Source: Aquifex sp. (GTDB lineage Bacteria > Aquificota > Aquificia > Aquificales > Aquificaceae). From it: 33,216 nucleotides of DNA. The stretch lies in NCBI GenBank assembly GCA_003978875.1, contig QNXQ01000143.1:1-33216 (forward strand). Reading direction: 5' to 3'. The position numbers and the translations under genes are program-made. The notes under the pieces are model-generated. The model worked only from the letters and a program-made list of their open reading frames with translations. It did not search any database and was not told the DNA's origin. This document shows, one piece after another, positions 7,307-14,292 of this stretch (position 1 is the first letter of the stretch; each line of letters opens with the position of its first letter).

Positions 7307-8587
7307 TTACTCTATTCTACTTGCTATTTCTTGGGCAAATTCCATCGTTCCTACTTCTTTGGCTTCTATTCCTTGTTTTCTGAATCCGTTTGCGATGTCA
7401 GGTGTGCCTATTCTGGCATCCAAGGTTTTCTTGACGGCATCGTAAATCTTTTCAGCTGCTTCTTTCCATCCCAGATATTCGAGCATCATTGCACCAGAAA
7501 GGGTGAGGGATAAAGGATTAGCTATACCTTTACCTGCTATATCCCAAGCCGTTCCGTGTGTGCTTTCAAAGAGAGCATATCCGTCTCCTATGTTTCCGCT
7601 CGGAACAAAGCCGGGTCCTCCGATAAGTGCCGCAGCAAGGTCAGAAACGTAGTCTCCGTTTAAGTTTTGTGCAATTATAACATCGTAAGCTTCAGGCTTC
7701 AGAACCAACTGCATAAGCATTTGGTCGGTGATGACCTTTACAAGTTTTACCTGTCCGTCCTGTGGCTCAGCTTCCGGGTCTGTAATTACTCTTCCTTTAA
7801 ATTCAGGCTCTTCTGCTACTTCAAAAGCCCAATTGATGAAAGCACCTTCGGTTGCTTTCATGATGTTTCCTTTTCCTATCACGGCAACGACTTTTCTATT
7901 GTTCTCAAGGGCATATCTGAGAGCTTTCCTTACGTGCCTTTTGGTTTTGAATTCACTCATAGGCTTTACCGTAATTCCCACGTCTTCAGGAAAACCTTCT
8001 TCCTTTGCACCCATTTCCTTTATCAGGAATTCCCTAGCTTTTTTAGCTTCTTCACTGCCGGAGAAAAATTCAATTCCCGCGTAAACGTCATCGGTATTTT
8101 CCCTGAAAACTACAACGTTAACCCTCTCGGGATTGGGTATCGGAGTAGGTTGTCCCATCCAGTAAACAGGTCTGACCGCGGAGTAGTAGTCAAAAGCACG
8201 TCTTAGTGCCGAGTTTATAGAACGAACACCTTTTCCTACAGGAGTTCCGAGGGGTCCCTTTATACCCACTATGGATTCCTTCAAAACATCGAGAGTCTCC
8301 TGCGGAAGTCTTTCTCCGGTTTTTTCTTCCGCTTTATCTCCCGCTAAAAGCTCTACCCAGTAAATCCTCCTTGAACCGTTATAGGTCTTTTCAACAGCAG
8401 TATTTACGATAAGTAGCATAGCTTGAGTTATTTCCGGTCCTATACCGTCACCTTCTATGAAGGGGATAATCGGATTTTCGGGAACTTCCAAAGTTTTATC
8501 TTCCTTTAGCTTTATAAATTTACCTTCTTGAGGAATTTGAGCTTTTCCTTCCCAATAAAATACATTCTCAAACACTGTTTTATTCAT
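7307..8587 (-). CDS. icd: Isocitrate dehydrogenase (oxalosuccinate-reducing type), predicted NAD-dependent
   Basis: A 426-residue homologue of the E. coli-type enzyme. Seen: GDGIGPE near 47-52, the substrate serine in GVRSINSALRR (Ser123), RPVYW, FRENTDDVYAGIE, and HGTAWDIAG. The residues that hold the NADP phosphate in E. coli (Lys344, Tyr345, Tyr391, Arg395) align here with Asp349, Ile350, Pro396 and Asn400, and Cys332 and Val351 align with Tyr337 and Ala356, so NAD use is inferred. In H. thermophilus the homologue reduces oxalosuccinate made by CfiAB; the location near cfiBA supports the same role in the reductive TCA cycle. GGAGGTAGGAG precedes the ATG. A divergent IclR gene lies 126 bases away. 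Confidence 0.9.
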   Translation of the reverse strand: MNKTVFENVFYWEGKAQIPQEGKFIKLKEDKTLEVPENPIIPFIEGDGIGPEITQAMLLIVNTAVEKTYNGSRRIYWVELLAGDKAEEKTGERLPQETLDVLKESIVGIKGPLGTPVGKGVRSINSALRRAFDYYSAVRPVYWMGQPTPIPNPERVNVVVFRENTDDVYAGIEFFSGSEEAKKAREFLIKEMGAKEEGFPEDVGITVKPMSEFKTKRHVRKALRYALENNRKVVAVIGKGNIMKATEGAFINWAFEVAEEPEFKGRVITDPEAEPQDGQVKLVKVITDQMLMQLVLKPEAYDVIIAQNLNGDYVSDLAAALIGGPGFVPSGNIGDGYALFESTHGTAWDIAGKGIANPLSLTLSGAMMLEYLGWKEAAEKIYDAVKKTLDARIGTPDIANGFRKQGIEAKEVGTMEFAQEIASRIE

Positions 8588-8713
8588 CTCCTACCTCCGC
8601 CGGGTATCTGGTAATTTTAAACATACTGAATTATTCTGTCAAGAATTTTAAAACAACTTTTTAAAATTGTTCTAAATTTAAAAACGCCCATACTTGACTT
8701 AAAATCAATCCTT

Positions 8714-9373
8714 ATGAAAACCTTAGAAAAGGCTTTCATGGTACTTGAATACCTCATGGAAACGGGGGAGGCTGGAGTTACTGAAATAAGCCAACATCTT
8801 AAATTAAGTAAAAACAACGTCTTTAGAGCGTTAATCACCTTTGAAGAACACGGTCTTGTTGAAAAGGACGAAGAAACGGAAAAGTACAAACTCGCTGTGA
8901 ACGCGGTGAGACTTGGTTACGGTTATACCCAGAAAAATCCATTTATAAAACTTTCAGAACCTGTTTTGAAGAATCTCAGATTTCAACTAAACGAAACCGT
9001 TAATCTTGCAGTTCTCGATGACAGAAAAGAGTACATAGTATACGTTGCGGAGGAAGAAACCATAAAACCTGTTAAGGTAAAATCAAGGCTCGGAAAGAGG
9101 TTCACCCTTGACTCTTCTACGGCTTCGGCTAAAGCCTTGAGAAAAGCTGTTTTGGGAGATGAAGGGTTTGTTTTCGATTACGAATACAGCACGGAAAGTG
9201 AACTGGCAGGCGGAGCATGCATAGTAAGGGATTATATGGGGAAACCTATAGGAGCTATAGAGGTTCTGGCTCCTATATACAGACTTCCTTTGGATAAGAT
9301 AGAAAAAGAACTAAAGCCGCTACTTAAAGAAGTAGCCCTTGAACTCTCGTTAAAATTAGGTTATTGGGATTGA
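8714..9373 (+). CDS. IclR-family transcriptional regulator
   Basis: A 219-residue protein with an N-terminal winged helix-turn-helix (residues about 1-60: KAFMVLEYL, GVTEISQHLKLSKNNVFRALITFEEHGLVEKD) and a C-terminal ligand-binding GAF-like domain (LSEPVLKNLRFQLNETVNL, RLGKRFTLDSSTASAKAL, ELAGGACIVRDYMGKPIGAI). Both parts fit IclR in order and length, although the family is often about 250 residues. It is divergent from icd and overlaps the start region of the permease gene, so it may control either; that is inference. The ATG at 8714 is chosen because the helix-turn-helix starts immediately after it; the ribosome site is weak. Confidence 0.85.
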   Translation: MKTLEKAFMVLEYLMETGEAGVTEISQHLKLSKNNVFRALITFEEHGLVEKDEETEKYKLAVNAVRLGYGYTQKNPFIKLSEPVLKNLRFQLNETVNLAVLDDRKEYIVYVAEEETIKPVKVKSRLGKRFTLDSSTASAKALRKAVLGDEGFVFDYEYSTESELAGGACIVRDYMGKPIGAIEVLAPIYRLPLDKIEKELKPLLKEVALELSLKLGYWD

Positions 9374-9381
9374 GCCAGGCT

Positions 9382-10377
9382 ATGCTCGGAATAAAATTTT
9401 CTCTATCCCTTATAGGTATCATTACCTTTCTAATAATCTTTGCGGATTTCTTTGCACCTTATCCTTACGATCTTCAAAACAGAGAAGCTCCTTTTCATCC
9501 TCCTACGAGAATTCATTTTATTAAAGATGGAAAGCTCACATTTCCTTATGTAAACAAATACGAGCTTACCGATCCGCTTTTTAAGGTTTACAGGGAAAAC
9601 AAAAATATATCCTGCAGGTTAAAGTTTTTTACCCGTACACCCTACGGCTTTAAATTCGTAAGTGTAGACGAACCTTGCAAACTTTACATATTGGGAGCTG
9701 ACAAACTGGGAAGGGATGTTCTTTCGAGGCTTCTTTACGGTGGAAGGTATTCTCTCGGCGTGGCTATAATAGGTACGCTCACAACCTTTCTTATAGGAGC
9801 CATTATCGGAGGAATCTCGGGATACTTCGGTGGATGGGTTGACACGTTTATTATGAGACTGGTTGAAGTACTGATGTCCATCCCAGCCTTTTATCTTCTC
9901 CTTTCTTTGAGGGCTGTATTTCCCTTGGAACTTTCCAGCGGGCAGATTTTTCTGATAATAGTTTTCATTCTTTCCTTTCTCGGATGGGCGTCTCTTGCGA
10001 GAGTTGTAAGGGGTATGGTTCTATCAATCAGAGAAAAGGAATTTGTATTAGCTGCAAAAACTTACGGGGCTTCTACTCTTAGAATTCTTTTTAAACACAT
10101 TCTTCCCAATACTTATTTTTATCTTATAGTTTCCGCAACTATGTCAATTCCAGCATTCATATTAGGAGAAGCTTCTCTTTCTCTTTTGGGATTGGGAATA
10201 CAAGAGCCAGAACCCAGTTGGGGTAATATGCTATCGGATGTAAGAAATGTCAATATATTAGCCTCATACCCTTGGCTGGTTGCTCCGGGTGTTGCAATAT
10301 TCCTTACTATTCTCGCATTCAATATTTTAGGAGACAGCCTTCTCAAAAAACAAAGGTATGAGAGTCAAGGTAAATAA
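9382..10377 (+). CDS. DppC/OppC-like ABC transporter permease
   Basis: Inner-membrane permease of a peptide/nickel-type ABC importer. A first membrane helix (about 5-25, FSLSLIGIITFLIIFADFFA) is followed by a long extracytoplasmic stretch, then LGADKLGRDVLSRLLYGGRYSL, several helices, the ATPase-contact EAA loop (KEFVLAAKTYGASTLRILFK) and LGEASLSLLGLGIQEPEPSWG, all typical of DppC. Starts at TTG 9364, TTG 9370 and ATG 9382 are possible; I took ATG 9382 because it starts just before the first helix. No partner permease, ATPase or binding protein is adjacent. The end overlaps the DUF58 gene by 20 bases. Confidence 0.85.
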   Translation: MLGIKFSLSLIGIITFLIIFADFFAPYPYDLQNREAPFHPPTRIHFIKDGKLTFPYVNKYELTDPLFKVYRENKNISCRLKFFTRTPYGFKFVSVDEPCKLYILGADKLGRDVLSRLLYGGRYSLGVAIIGTLTTFLIGAIIGGISGYFGGWVDTFIMRLVEVLMSIPAFYLLLSLRAVFPLELSSGQIFLIIVFILSFLGWASLARVVRGMVLSIREKEFVLAAKTYGASTLRILFKHILPNTYFYLIVSATMSIPAFILGEASLSLLGLGIQEPEPSWGNMLSDVRNVNILASYPWLVAPGVAIFLTILAFNILGDSLLKKQRYESQGK

Positions 10378-11221
10378 AACAGGAAAAATTTTTATAGGAG
10401 TAACAATCCTCCTGGGAGTTGCTGCGGTAAATACTGGAAATAATCTCCTCTACCTGATAGTCTCTTCCCTTTTATCGGGAATGCTTATAGCGGGGTTTAT
10501 ATCTCTTAAAAATTTAAGAAATCTTAGGTTAACACTTAATTTTCCTTATGAAGTTTACGCTTCAATTCCCATAAAAGGTAAAGTCGGCATAAAAAAGGAA
10601 GATAATTATTACTCTTTTTTAATAAGTATCGACAATGGTTTTTCAAAGGTACTTTTTCCTTACGTTGATAAGGAATTTCGCTTCAAGGAACTATCGTTTA
10701 TCTTCCCAGATAGGGGATATTATGAAAAGGTAAAACTAAAAATAAGCTCCGATTTTCCCTTAGGAATGTTTACAAGATTCTTTGAAACCGAAATAAAAGT
10801 AAACTTAATAGTTTTTCCCAAACCCATTAGAACTGATTTGAAGGAATTTATATCTGAAGAGGAAAGGGGTGAATCAAAATCTTTCTTTCAGGTAAAGGGT
10901 TATGAGGATATAAAAGATATAAGGGATTATAAAAATGAACCGATGAAACTCATTCACTGGAAACTTTCTGCCAAAAGTGAAAGTTTGAAAGTAAAAGAAA
11001 TGGTCAGAAATGAAAATCGTTCCGTAATTCTTTCCCTGAATTCAGTAGATGGAGATTTGGAAACAAAGCTTTCAAAACTCACTTACCTTATAAACGAACT
11101 AATAGACAGAGGCTTTTCAGTAGCTTTAAAACTGGACAATACTTTTATACCACCTTCCTTCGGACAAAAACACAAACTCAAACTTCTGAAGGAATTAGCT
11201 GTTTATGGAAAGAATTCATAG
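10358..11221 (+). CDS. DUF58 protein, membrane-anchored, VWA-like
   Basis: A 287-residue protein with two predicted N-terminal membrane helices (about 10-50, IFIGVTILLGVAAVNTGNNL and LLYLIVSSLLSGMLIAGFI), a beta-rich middle, and the DUF58 signature VKGYEDIKDIRDYKNEPM followed by KLIHWKLSAKSESLKVKEM. DUF58 proteins usually sit beside MoxR ATPases and transglutaminase-like proteins; none is present here. Function is unknown, possibly in envelope assembly. Translation is probably coupled to the upstream permease through the 20-base overlap. It converges on obg with 16 bases between the stops. Confidence 0.8.
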   Translation: MRVKVNKTGKIFIGVTILLGVAAVNTGNNLLYLIVSSLLSGMLIAGFISLKNLRNLRLTLNFPYEVYASIPIKGKVGIKKEDNYYSFLISIDNGFSKVLFPYVDKEFRFKELSFIFPDRGYYEKVKLKISSDFPLGMFTRFFETEIKVNLIVFPKPIRTDLKEFISEEERGESKSFFQVKGYEDIKDIRDYKNEPMKLIHWKLSAKSESLKVKEMVRNENRSVILSLNSVDGDLETKLSKLTYLINELIDRGFSVALKLDNTFIPPSFGQKHKLKLLKELAVYGKNS

Positions 11222-11237
11222 GATTTTTTATTTATTT

Positions 11238-12263
11238 TTATTCTCTTTCTTTTTCTGTCTTTATCTCTTCATACTTTTTCCACAACCCTTCTTTTAATTC
11301 CTCTAATCCCTCTCCGGTTAACGCGGAAATTGCGAAAAACTCGTATCCTTTTTCTTTAAAGTAGTTCTTTAATTCTTCAATTAATCCCTTATCACTCAAA
11401 GCATCTATCTTATTGGCAACGACAATCTGCGGTTTTTTAACAAGTTCCTGGCTATAAAGAGCAAGTTCTTTATTTATAGCTTCAAAGGCATGTATAGGGT
11501 CTCTTTCCCTGAAATCGGAAACGTCTATTATATGGGCTAAAAATTTAGTTCTCTCTATGTGCCTTAAAAATTCATAGCCTAAGCCTGCACCTTTGTGGGC
11601 ATCTTCTATCAGTCCGGGGATATCGGCTATTATCAGTCTTCTGTCCCAATCAAGCTCCATAACTCCCAAATTTGGACTCAATGTGGTAAAGGGATAGTCC
11701 GCTATTTTTGGATTTGCTCTGGTTAATCTGGCAAGAAGTGTAGATTTTCCTGCATTAGGAAAACCTATTAAGCCTACATCGGCTATAAGTTTGAGTTCTA
11801 AAATTATCCATCTCTCTTCGCCCGGCTCACCCTTTTCCGCATAAGTAGGTGCTTGATTAGTAGGAGTTGCAAATCTGGCATTTCCTCTTCCTCCCTTTCC
11901 GCCTCTTGCCACTATACACGTTTGTCCATCTTTAACGAGGTCGCAGATAATTTCTCCCGTCTGGGCATCTTTTACTACGGTTCCAACGGGAACATAAATA
12001 ATAAGGTCTTCTCCTTTCTTACCGTGCATTTTCTTCCCTTTGCCGGGTTCACCGTCTTCAGCTATAAAGTGTTTTTTGTATTTAAAGTCAAGAAGTGTAT
12101 GCTTTGAAGATGTAGCTACCAAGATAACATTTCCACCTCTCCCACCGTCTCCGCCTGCAGGTCCTCCCTTCGGTCTATACTTTTCCCTCAGGAATGCAAC
12201 CGCTCCGTCTCCTCCTTTTCCTGCACGCACGTAGATTTTTACCCGGTCTATAAACTTTTCCAT
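11238..12263 (-). CDS. obg: GTPase Obg
   Basis: Ribosome-associated GTPase of 341 residues. The glycine-rich Obg fold occupies about 1-158 (VRAGKGGDGAVAFLREKY, GGPAGGDGGRGG, GKGGRGNARFAT). The G domain follows: GFPNAGKS (167-174), DYPFTTL, DIPGLIEDAHKGAGLG (from 214), VANKIDAL and the SALTGEGLEEL G5 region. The C-terminal OCT extension seen in some relatives is missing, which is normal for shorter members. The transcript starts toward the origin-like region to the right, and the start ATG lies about 70 bases from the first DnaA-like box. Confidence 0.95.
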   Translation of the reverse strand: MEKFIDRVKIYVRAGKGGDGAVAFLREKYRPKGGPAGGDGGRGGNVILVATSSKHTLLDFKYKKHFIAEDGEPGKGKKMHGKKGEDLIIYVPVGTVVKDAQTGEIICDLVKDGQTCIVARGGKGGRGNARFATPTNQAPTYAEKGEPGEERWIILELKLIADVGLIGFPNAGKSTLLARLTRANPKIADYPFTTLSPNLGVMELDWDRRLIIADIPGLIEDAHKGAGLGYEFLRHIERTKFLAHIIDVSDFRERDPIHAFEAINKELALYSQELVKKPQIVVANKIDALSDKGLIEELKNYFKEKGYEFFAISALTGEGLEELKEGLWKKYEEIKTEKERE

Positions 12264-12333
12264 ACCAGAGAATTAAATATATCTCTTCCTAGTCTCTGAG
12301 AAAGTCTTGAATTTCAATAGCTTAAGGTATGTG

Positions 12334-12397
12334 TTATCCACAATTTATCCACATTTTGTCCACAATTTATCCACATTATTCACATGTTTTATCCACA
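12334..12397 (+). promoter_or_regulatory. Six phased forward DnaA boxes
   Basis: Six boxes start at 12334, 12345, 12356, 12367, 12376 and 12389, all on the plus strand, with steps of 11, 11, 11, 9 and 13 bases. Four are perfect TTATCCACA; the third is TTGTCCACA and the fifth TTATTCACA. Near-helical phasing puts successive DnaA molecules on one face of the DNA, as expected of a cooperative filament. Confidence 0.75.
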
Positions 12398-12522
12398 CAA
12401 TTTCACAAACGGTTGAAAATCAAGGGTTAAACAATTATCCACGTATGGCTACATAAATTATTTATAGCTCTGCATTTTTCCGACAGAATGTGGATAACCA
12501 TCTCTGTAGATGTGGATAGTTT

Positions 12523-12696
12523 ATAAGTCATTTATAAATCTGAACATTTTTTACGGATAAAAATTCCGGGATATAAAGCACTTATGAAGCAAATGTGGAT
12601 AATGTGGATAAGTTTCGTAAATACTTCATAGTTCTGTACTTTTGTACTAACGAAAAATCACGCTTTATAAAACACTTACGATAACAATGTGGATAA
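12523..12696. repeat. Degenerate 94-bp tandem repeat carrying DnaA box pairs
   Basis: Unit 1 (12523-12602) and unit 2 (12617-12696) align without gaps at a 94-base offset, with roughly 50 of 80 positions matching by eye. Each contains a TAAxT...TCTG element (12523, 12617), then an ATAAAxCACTTAxGA element (12573, 12667), then a reverse DnaA box (12594, 12688) followed by a second box. A further first element occurs upstream at 12453-12479, ahead of boxes 12489 and 12511. Confidence 0.6.
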
Positions 12697-12802
12697 AATG
12701 TGGATAAAATTTCTGCAAATGCCTGGAAATCAAAAAGTTTTATTTTTGTCCACAGGATTTTTGGAGCCTTATTATTTTTCTTTTAGATACAAAATAATAT
12801 TT

Positions 12803-13279
12803 ATGGAAATAAATAGAGAAGAAATAGAAAAGAAGATTAGGGAGATTGTGGAACCAATTATCAGAGGAATGGGGTTTAAACTTTTTGACGTTGAGTTTAA
12901 ACCTGAAGGTAGAGGATGGGTTCTGAGAATTATAGCTGATAAAGAAGGTGGAATTACTATAAAGGATTGTGAGACTATAAGCAAGAAAATAAGTGCACTC
13001 TTAGATGTTGAAGATATTATTCCGTTTTCTTACCTCCTTGAAATAACCTCACCGGGTCTTACAAGACCTCTTACTAAGGTAGAGCATTACGATTTTTTCA
13101 AAGGGAGACTGGTTAAGTTGATTCTTAAGGAGCCTATAGAGGGAAAGAGGGAAGTTGTAGGACTTATAGAAGATGTGAGAAACGGTATAATAGATATTCG
13201 CGATAAGGAAAAGGGTGATATCCTACATATTCCCTTTTCCGCTATAGCCAAAGGAAGACTGGAGATAGAGGGATGGTAA
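12803..13279 (+). CDS. rimP: Ribosome maturation factor RimP
   Basis: A 158-residue protein needed for 30S subunit maturation. Seen: EKKIREIVEPIIRGMGFKLFDVEF, RGWVLRIIADKEGGITIKDC, and EITSPGLTRPLTKVEHYDFFKGRLV, the family core. An upstream in-frame GTG at 12689 would add 38 residues, but that start lies inside a DnaA-like box and the extension is unlike RimP, so ATG 12803 is preferred. The stop overlaps the nusA start by 7 bases, the usual rimP-nusA coupling. Confidence 0.93.
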   Translation: MEINREEIEKKIREIVEPIIRGMGFKLFDVEFKPEGRGWVLRIIADKEGGITIKDCETISKKISALLDVEDIIPFSYLLEITSPGLTRPLTKVEHYDFFKGRLVKLILKEPIEGKREVVGLIEDVRNGIIDIRDKEKGDILHIPFSAIAKGRLEIEGW

Positions 13280-14292
13280 AAGGTGCAATACAGAAACTCA
13301 TAGAACAGGTTGCAAAAGAGCACGATTTGCCGGAAAGAATAGTAGAAAGAGCATTAAAAAATGCTATAGCTATTGCTATAAAAAAGGACAAGAAGATTAG
13401 AGATGAGCTGGAAGTGGATTTTACGGATGAAGGGATAAAGGTTTATGTAATAAGAAGAAAAGGGAATAAAAAAATAAAATTTCCTCTCGATATTTCTCCC
13501 GAGGATGTAAATAGAATAGCAGCTTATGCTGCGAAAGAAGAATTTTTAAGGGAGATTGAAAAAGCCGAACAAGAAAGGGGATTTCTGGAATTTAAAGAAC
13601 TTGAAGGAGAAGTAGTCTACGGAATAGTGAGAAAGGTTTTAGAAAACGGTGATGTGATAGTAGACTTGGGAAGAATAGACTCAATTCTTCCAAAAAAGGA
13701 ACAATTACCCGGTGAGCAATACAAAACAGGGGATAAAGTCAAAGCTCTACTGCTTGAAGTCAGAAAGGTAAGGGGAGAGCCACTCTTGATTCTTTCGAGA
13801 ACTCATCCAAACTTCCTCAGAAAACTCATAGAACACGAAGTACCCGAGATTCAAGAGGGGCTTATAGAGATAAAAAATGTAGCCAGAATTCCGGGAGAAA
13901 GAGCCAAAGTTGCCGTAGATTCAAAGGAAATGAAGATGGATCCTGTGGGTATAGTTGTTGGGCTAAAGGGAATGAGAATACAAAGAGTTTCCGAGGAACT
14001 TGGCGGAGAAAAAATAGATGTGATAAGGTGGAGCGATGATATAGCGGAACTTATAAGGAGGGCTTTAGCTCCTTCACATCCACAGAAGATAAAGCTTTTT
14101 ACCTATGAAAAGAGAGCAGAAGTCGCTGTACCAGAAGACGAGCTTTCACTTGCCATAGGAAAAAGAGGTATAAACGTAAAGCTTGCATCGAAACTTACGG
14201 GATGGCACATAGATGTTCTTTCTACAAAGGATTTTGAAAAACTTGAGGAATTGAGACAGAAACAAAATGAGCAACAAGATTCTGAGGCTTAA
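13273..14292 (+). CDS. nusA: Transcription elongation/termination factor NusA
   Basis: A 339-residue NusA binding RNA polymerase and nascent RNA. Domains in order: N-terminal polymerase-binding domain (about 1-115), S1 domain (about 117-185, EGEVVYGIVRKVLENGDVIVDL), and two KH domains (VGIVVGLKGMRIQRVSEEL and LAIGKRGINVKLASKLTGW). It stops soon after the second KH domain, so the acidic repeats of E. coli NusA are absent, as in many bacteria. It overlaps rimP by 7 bases and the methyltransferase gene by 26 bases. infB, the usual next gene, is not here. Confidence 0.95.
   Translation: MVKGAIQKLIEQVAKEHDLPERIVERALKNAIAIAIKKDKKIRDELEVDFTDEGIKVYVIRRKGNKKIKFPLDISPEDVNRIAAYAAKEEFLREIEKAEQERGFLEFKELEGEVVYGIVRKVLENGDVIVDLGRIDSILPKKEQLPGEQYKTGDKVKALLLEVRKVRGEPLLILSRTHPNFLRKLIEHEVPEIQEGLIEIKNVARIPGERAKVAVDSKEMKMDPVGIVVGLKGMRIQRVSEELGGEKIDVIRWSDDIAELIRRALAPSHPQKIKLFTYEKRAEVAVPEDELSLAIGKRGINVKLASKLTGWHIDVLSTKDFEKLEELRQKQNEQQDSEA

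Larger units (their letters stand above)
12334..12754. other. oriC: Candidate chromosomal replication origin (oriC)
   Basis: Within about 420 bases of the 539-base gap between obg and rimP there are nine perfect TTATCCACA 9-mers, one TTATTCACA, and four one-mismatch copies. Forward boxes: 12334, 12345, 12356 (G variant), 12367, 12376 (T variant), 12389, 12435 (last base differs), 12746 (G variant). Reverse boxes start at 12489, 12511 (variant), 12594, 12603, 12688 and 12699. The A/T-rich stretch 12444-12488 between the forward and reverse groups is a plausible unwinding site. obg and rimP are divergent around it. dnaA is not adjacent, which is allowed in some bacteria. This is inference from box density; no skew computation was possible. 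Confidence 0.72.

Noticed and set aside
8694-8699. TTGACT as a -35 box for the IclR gene
   Set aside because: The matching -10 position would fall inside the coding region, after the chosen start.
12689-12802. Upstream GTG start adding 38 residues to RimP
   Set aside because: The extension overlaps DnaA boxes, is unlike RimP, and ATG 12803 gives the standard N-terminus.
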